A program made the position numbers and the translations under genes. The notes beneath the pieces were generated by a model, which worked only from the letters and a program-made list of their open reading frames with translations, made no database searches and had not been told where the DNA came from. This document shows positions 5,869 through 7,932 of a DNA stretch of 7,932 bases, one piece after another. The DNA is from an uncultured Eubacteriales bacterium (lineage in GTDB: Bacteria; Bacillota; Clostridia; Oscillospirales; Acutalibacteraceae), in assembly GCA_900313125.1 (NCBI GenBank), contig OMPZ01000130.1:1-7932 (forward strand), given 5' to 3'. Numbering within the stretch: the first letter of the stretch is position 1; each line of letters begins with the position of its first letter.

Positions 5869-6711
5869 TCATTCCTTTTCGGTCTTTGACACGCCGTATT
5901 TTTTACGCATTTCGGCGGCGCGTCCGCAGCTCATCCTGCCCTCGGGGCACGCGCCGTAAAGACAGCCCGGACCCGCCTTTGAGAAAATGTGCGGAGCGAC
6001 CTCCTTCACGAGCAGCAGCATTTGCTGCGCCACGTCGCGTATCTCCCACTGGGCGCGGTTGCAGCAGCGGTGCTCGAAAAAGTTGAGCAGCGACCGTGCG
6101 TTGAACGTGCAGATGATCTTTGTGGTGCAGGCGTTCGGAAGGATAAAGCGCGCGTCCTCGTTTGCCTGCTTCTCGAAGGCGGAGCACAGCTTTTTGTCGT
6201 ACTCGCGAAACGCCGCTATGAGCTTTTCGTTGTCGGAGAGGACCTCGGAAAACGCGTCCCTGCAGTCTTTTTCACGAATATGCTCGCGGATACTGCTCGC
6301 CATAAGCCCGTCGCGCAGCTCCTTGTACGCCTGCATCTCCGTTTGGAGAGCCTTATTGTAAAGCTCGGACAGCTCCTCGGAGCTTTCGATCTTCGGCGGC
6401 GTTACAAATTCAAACGACTCGCCGTCAACGTAGCGCTGCGACTGCTGGCTGTAGGAAGCGATCCTGTGGCGCACAAGCTGATGTGAGCAGGCGCGCGATA
6501 TGCCCTCGATGCCGAACGTGAACGACGCGTGTTCGATAGGGCTTTGGTGACCGAGCGAACTGAGCATATCGAGGAACGCCGCGGTCTTTTCTTCTGTGAG
6601 CCCCTCGCGGACGTCGGAAATATCTGATTTGGAATAGCAGAGCTTCGCCGCCATAGCGACGGTCTGCTCCGGCATAGGTGTATAAGCGAGCAGGGTGACT
6701 TTCGCGCCCAT
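5869..6711 (-). CDS. thyX: FAD-dependent thymidylate synthase ThyX
   Basis: ThyX makes dTMP from dUMP with methylene-THF as carbon donor and reduced FAD as reductant. The ThyX signature RHR-x7-S appears as RHRIASYSQQS (81-91), followed by QRY. Downstream, EDARFILP (185-192) and NARSLLNFFEHRCCNRAQWEIR (204-225) are the FAD/dUMP-binding core. Length is 280 residues from the start chosen here, longer than the typical 215-250: about 35-40 extra residues lie between roughly 130 and 180, and a Cys-rich tail has Cys250, Cys255 and Cys262. Start: ATG 6711 is preceded by AAAGGCGGTG, one base off the perfect anti-16S complement, 5 nt away. An upstream in-frame start at 6810 would place the promoter -10 inside the coding region and lacks such a site. 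It is the first gene of the five-gene unit, transcribed from 6782-6810. Confidence 0.95.
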   Translation of the reverse strand: MGAKVTLLAYTPMPEQTVAMAAKLCYSKSDISDVREGLTEEKTAAFLDMLSSLGHQSPIEHASFTFGIEGISRACSHQLVRHRIASYSQQSQRYVDGESFEFVTPPKIESSEELSELYNKALQTEMQAYKELRDGLMASSIREHIREKDCRDAFSEVLSDNEKLIAAFREYDKKLCSAFEKQANEDARFILPNACTTKIICTFNARSLLNFFEHRCCNRAQWEIRDVAQQMLLLVKEVAPHIFSKAGPGCLYGACPEGRMSCGRAAEMRKKYGVSKTEKE

Positions 6712-6781
6712 TTGCCCACCGCCTTTCGTAAAATTAAGGGAAAATTTGCCTGCGTATGTAAGCCGCAAGTATACATAATAT

Positions 6782-6810
6782 ATTATACCACAAACTTCCT
6801 TCAAAAGCAA
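6782..6810 (-). promoter_or_regulatory. Promoter of the thyX-tmk-DJ-1-fthC-mltG operon
   Basis: Read leftward, TTGCTT (complement of 6805-6810), a 17-nt spacer, then TATAAT (complement of 6782-6787) with an extended -10 TGG directly before it. Predicted start near 6775 gives a leader of about 65 nt before the thyX ATG at 6711. The -35 is embedded in the 13-bp direct repeats at 6804-6830. The other operon genes follow at spacings of 6, 45, -10 and 22 nt, with no terminator between them. Confidence 0.8.
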
Positions 6811-6830
6811 CTTTTTGAAAGCAACTTTTT
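6804..6830. repeat. Paired 13-bp direct repeats over the thyX promoter -35
   Basis: AAAGCAACTTTTT occurs at 6804-6816 and again at 6818-6830, a 14-bp period. Each unit contains the dyad AAAG-CAA-CTTT. The core AAAGCAACT occurs a third time in inverted orientation at 6899-6907 (as AGTTGCTTT). TTCAAAA 6800-6806 and TTTTGAA 6813-6819 form an overlapping inverted repeat. Position over the -35 suggests a transcription factor site, but the factor is unknown. Confidence 0.5.
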
Positions 6831-6954
6831 TAAACGCCGCAAAATATGTTCTGAAAATGTGAGTGGGTACAGATAAACATCGCCTTCGATCAATAGACAG
6901 TTGCTTTGATTATTCAAACAGCCCATAGTTTGTTTAGTAAACAGCAGCACTCCG
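6831..6954. other. AT-rich spacer between rep and thyX promoter
   Basis: I see no convincing gene here. It holds the third, inverted AAAGCAACT core (6899-6907) and an odd palindrome TGTTTA-G-TAAACA (6931-6943) 12 nt beyond the rep stop. No hairpin followed by a T-run is visible, so rep has no obvious intrinsic terminator, and its transcript could read into the thyX operon. Confidence 0.5.
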
Positions 6955-7491
6955 TTAATACTGTGAAAAGACAGACAGCTCTTCAAGCTCATCGACATCA
7001 AAATTCGCCCGGCGCGCTCCTGCGCGCTTTTTTGTTTTATTGTTATTATTGTTATAATTGTTATTATTGTTACGATGTTGACGGCTGAATGCTGCCTGAT
7101 CGTCTGTTGAAGGTCGGCTCTTTGCCGCCTGCTCATCGTCTGTTTGTCCGCTGCTTGTCGGCTGTTTGTCGGTACTTTGGTATAGATCATAGTTCGTTAC
7201 GGTAATAACGCTGAATTTCGAGTGCGCCTTGATAGTCACCTCTCCTGTTTTTTGGAGGTGCTCGAGCGCGGTGCGGACCTTTCTGGGCGTAAGACCGAGC
7301 TGCTCTGTGAGTGAGTTTACCGACGTTACAACGTCGCCCCGTTTGATCTGTACACCGTGCCATGCGGTGTCCGAAAAGCTTGCCATAAGCAGCAGGTGAA
7401 TGAAAACAGCCTTGGTGTTTACATCGTCGTACCATTCCCAATCGAGCAACCTGCGGTGAACAACAATAAATCCGTTCAATGACTTTTTCAT
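6955..7491 (-). CDS. Phage/plasmid-type replication initiator-like protein (winged-helix)
   Basis: A 178-residue protein. FIVVHRRLLDWEWYDDVNTKAVF (8-30) followed by HLLLMASF, IKRGDVVTS (49-57) and LTEQLGLTPRKVRTALEHL (61-79) is the N-terminal winged-helix domain seen in clostridial phage and ICE replication/DnaD-like proteins; the wing continues to VTNYDLYQ (98-105). The remainder is low complexity: a Ser/Thr/Gln/Asp linker with two TDD(E)QAA copies, an Asn-rich stretch (141-151), a short basic patch (KKRAGARR) and an acidic tail FDVDELEELSVF. Start: ATG 7491 has GGAG 8 nt upstream, which is preferred over the TTG at 7521. The gene stands alone, with no helicase loader, integrase or structural gene beside it, so it may be a prophage/ICE remnant or a domesticated gene. 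It is more AT-rich than its neighbours. The wHTH assignment is firm; the replication role is by family likeness. Confidence 0.75.
   Translation of the reverse strand: MKKSLNGFIVVHRRLLDWEWYDDVNTKAVFIHLLLMASFSDTAWHGVQIKRGDVVTSVNSLTEQLGLTPRKVRTALEHLQKTGEVTIKAHSKFSVITVTNYDLYQSTDKQPTSSGQTDDEQAAKSRPSTDDQAAFSRQHRNNNNNYNNNNNKTKKRAGARRANFDVDELEELSVFSQY
7012..7033 (+). other. GC hairpin plus T-run inside the rep gene
   Basis: GCGCGC (7012-7017), loop TCCT, GCGCGC (7022-7027), then six T (7028-7033). On the + strand this has the form of a short intrinsic terminator, yet it lies in the coding region of the leftward rep gene (residues 156-160, Arg-Ala-Gly-Ala-Arg) and no rightward gene precedes it. It may end an antisense RNA, be part of an origin, or be a by-product of the Lys/Arg/Ala codons. 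Confidence 0.45.
7039..7071. repeat. AT-rich 15-bp direct repeat in rep (Asn tract)
   Basis: ATTGTTATTATTGTT occurs at 7039-7053 and 7057-7071, separated by ATA. It encodes Asn5-Tyr-Asn5 (residues 141-151). The block is almost pure A/T and would be an easily melted region next to the iteron-like repeats 7141-7173. Confidence 0.75.
7090..7144. repeat. Imperfect 19/22-bp direct repeat in rep
   Basis: TGCTGCCTGATCGTCTGTT (7090-7108) recurs as TGCCGCCTG-CTC-ATCGTCTGTT (7123-7144) with a 3-bp insertion; ATCGTCTGTT is identical in both, 36 bp apart. In codon phase it gives TDDQAA and TDDEQAA, so protein-level duplication can explain it. Its right end abuts the 11-bp tandem repeats. Confidence 0.6.
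7141..7173. repeat. Three tandem 11-bp iteron-like repeats in rep
   Basis: TGTTTGTCCGC (7141-7151), TGCTTGTCGGC (7152-7162) and TGTTTGTCGGT (7163-7173) follow one another without gaps. The 11-bp period is about one helical turn and is not a multiple of three, so the encoded peptide (residues 107-117, TDKQPTSSGQT) is not repetitive. The repetition therefore exists at DNA level. It lies just after the part of the gene that codes for the winged-helix domain, as lambda iterons do within gene O. Confidence 0.6.
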
Positions 7492-7499
7492 AACTACAT

Positions 7500-7552
7500 C
7501 TCCGTTTTTTATAGTAGACAAAATACGTCTCTATAAGTACCCCTAAACGGAG
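7500..7552 (-). promoter_or_regulatory. Nested inverted repeat able to mask the rep ribosome binding site
   Basis: CTCCGTTT (7500-7507) and AAACGGAG (7545-7552) are perfect 8-bp complements. Inside, TATAGTAGAC (7510-7519) pairs with GTCTCTATA (7527-7535) with one bulged base around a 7-nt loop. In leftward RNA the 3' arm contains the GGAG Shine-Dalgarno of rep, so a transcript starting upstream of 7552 could fold to hide it. At DNA level it could instead be a cruciform or protein site. No convincing rep promoter was identified. Confidence 0.45.
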
Positions 7553-7556
7553 CAAA

Positions 7557-7578
7557 ATTTGTATACAAATATACAAAT
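7557..7578. promoter_or_regulatory. Operator-like cluster of three ATACAAAT half-sites
   Basis: ATTTGTATACAAAT (7557-7570) is a perfect 14-bp palindrome, immediately followed by a further ATACAAAT (7571-7578). There are thus two tandem half-sites and one inverted half-site in 22 bp, 66 bp upstream of the rep start. The form fits a dimeric repressor or initiator site; the binding protein is not known. Confidence 0.5.
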
Positions 7579-7693
7579 CGGACTCAATAATTCACAGAAA
7601 GTTTACAATTTCGCGGGTTTCACATCTGATAACGCAGAGTTTTTTCTTTACAGTTTAAAGCTTTACACCGCTAAATTTTTTGTCGGAACTCTA

Positions 7694-7722
7694 TTGACTT
7701 TTGTCGGTCAATCTGTTATACT
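7694..7722 (+). promoter_or_regulatory. Strong promoter of the aromatic leader region
   Basis: TTGACT (7694-7699), 17-nt spacer, TATACT (7717-7722), with the extended -10 TGT at 7714-7716. Both hexamers match consensus in five of six positions. Transcription would start near 7729, about 22 nt before the leader ORF ATG. The upstream stretch 7579-7693 shows no gene, only AT-rich DNA with T-runs. Confidence 0.85.
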
Positions 7723-7751
7723 GTTCCCATAGAATGACTGCGAGGTGCGAT

Positions 7752-7850
7752 ATGAACGGTAAGTACAGCTTTTCGATCAGCTATTATTACTTTACCAAGC
7801 CGGGATATTTTCCGGCGAATTTGCTGCGCACAAAGCTCCGTGAGGTGTGA
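7752..7850 (+). CDS. Tyr/Phe-rich leader peptide (32 aa)
   Basis: A short ORF with GAGGTG at 7742-7747 in the ribosome-binding position and a strong promoter upstream. It encodes 32 residues ending at TGA 7848-7850. Eight of the first 20 residues are aromatic: Tyr at 5, 11, 12, 13 and 19, and Phe at 7, 14 and 20, with the run Tyr-Tyr-Tyr-Phe at 11-14 (7782-7793). There is no Trp. It is followed 24 nt later by an intrinsic terminator that can be disrupted by pairing with the ORF's own 3' codons. This is the classical layout of ribosome-mediated attenuation (as in pheL or trpL), here sensing charged tRNA-Tyr and perhaps tRNA-Phe. The controlled gene is outside the window; aromatic amino acid biosynthesis, such as DAHP synthase or the tyrosine/phenylalanine branch, is the expectation. 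The ORF is too short for homology to decide, so the call rests on context. Confidence 0.8.
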   Translation: MNGKYSFSISYYYFTKPGYFPANLLRTKLREV

Positions 7851-7887
7851 GACAGTCGTTTGATCGGCGATTACCGGCGCTTGTGTG
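7827..7887 (+). promoter_or_regulatory. Candidate antiterminator pairing in the leader RNA
   Basis: CGCACAAAGC (7827-7836, leader codons 26-29) can pair with GCTTGTGTG (7879-7887) with one bulged A and one G-U pair. That uses the 5' arm and loop of the terminator, so the two folds exclude each other. AGCTTT (7767-7772) can in turn pair with AAAGCT (7832-7837), giving the 1:2, 2:3, 3:4 series of classical attenuators. A ribosome paused at codons 11-13 would cover the first segment and leave the second free; one at the stop codon would cover the second. Confidence 0.6.
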
Positions 7888-7905
7888 ACAAAGCGCCGTT
7901 TTTTT
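7875..7905 (+). terminator. Intrinsic terminator (attenuator) after the leader peptide
   Basis: CGGCGCTT (7875-7882) pairs with AAGCGCCG (7891-7898), with two more pairs across a bulge (GT 7883-7884 / AC 7888-7889), followed at once by seven T (7899-7905). It begins 25 nt after the leader stop codon. The sequence to the window end (7906-7932) shows no start of the next gene. Confidence 0.88.
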
Positions 7906-7932
7906 GGCGCATTTTTCCGCTCGCCGTGTGCC

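Noticed and set aside
6712..6810. N-terminal extension of ThyX by 33 residues to an in-frame start at 6810
   Set aside because: The promoter -10 lies in this stretch, the residues are not ThyX-like, and ATG 6711 has a near-perfect Shine-Dalgarno.
7090..7173. CRISPR-like array
   Set aside because: Repeats are short, tandem or irregularly spaced, without uniform unique spacers, and lie inside a coding gene.
6801..7190. A 129-codon - strand frame overlapping rep and running beyond its stop
   Set aside because: Most of it is an alternative frame of rep; the non-overlapping end has no ribosome binding site and no recognisable domain, and includes the thyX promoter -35.
7492..7521. TTG start for rep at 7521
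   Set aside because: TTG is rare and lacks a ribosome binding site here; ATG 7491 has GGAG at correct distance and matches the usual start of the family.
7729..7905. T-box riboswitch in the aromatic leader
   Set aside because: No T-box consensus (TGG-containing 14-nt motif) or specifier-stem arrangement is visible, and the leader ORF explains the region better.

Overview
The window reads as chromosomal DNA from a Gram-positive anaerobe of the Clostridia, most likely an Oscillospiraceae/Ruminococcus-like bacterium. This rests on AAGGAGG-type ribosome binding sites, a ThyX with a Cys-rich tail, a human-like thymidylate kinase subtype, the MltG/U32-peptidase neighbourhood known from Firmicutes, and a clostridial-phage-type winged-helix replication protein. 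The species is inferred from protein style only.

Layout, left to right. (1) 1-753 (+) is the 3' end of an unrecognised, probably exported, Asp/Asn/Thr-rich protein. (2) 754-991 is a convergent intergenic region with a 12-bp inverted-repeat-bounded element, a GC hairpin repeat and a bidirectional terminator. (3) 992-2215 (-) is a U32-family tRNA hydroxylation protein (TrhP/YrrO-like). (4) 2225-2448 holds a second copy of the GC hairpin repeat, another hairpin and a weak promoter. (5) 2449-6711 (-) is a compact five-gene unit transcribed in the order thyX, tmk, DJ-1/PfpI-family gene, fthC, mltG, from a good extended -10 promoter at 6782-6810. (6) 6955-7491 (-) is an isolated AT-rich replication-initiator-like gene. 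Its 3' half carries repeats resembling an internal origin, and its 5' flank carries operator-like and hairpin structures. (7) 7694-7932 (+) is a strong promoter, a 32-codon Tyr/Phe-rich leader ORF and an intrinsic terminator with a competing antiterminator. The operon it would control lies beyond the right edge.

How the genes work together. ThyX makes dTMP from dUMP using methylene-tetrahydrofolate, Tmk phosphorylates dTMP to dTDP, and FthC returns 5-formyl-THF to the active folate pool, so three of the five operon genes serve thymidylate/folate metabolism. MltG (glycan strand termination) and the U32 protein next to it retain the mltG-yrrN/yrrO neighbourhood of Bacillus.

The most interesting signals are (a) a complete four-segment attenuator with a Tyr/Phe leader peptide at 7694-7905, and (b) an origin-like arrangement inside the rep gene: 11-bp tandem iterons out of codon phase, then an AT-rich repeat, then a GC hairpin. 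This recalls the lambda O gene. A third is the intergenic hairpin repeat, whose two copies differ in stem sequence but keep full pairing.
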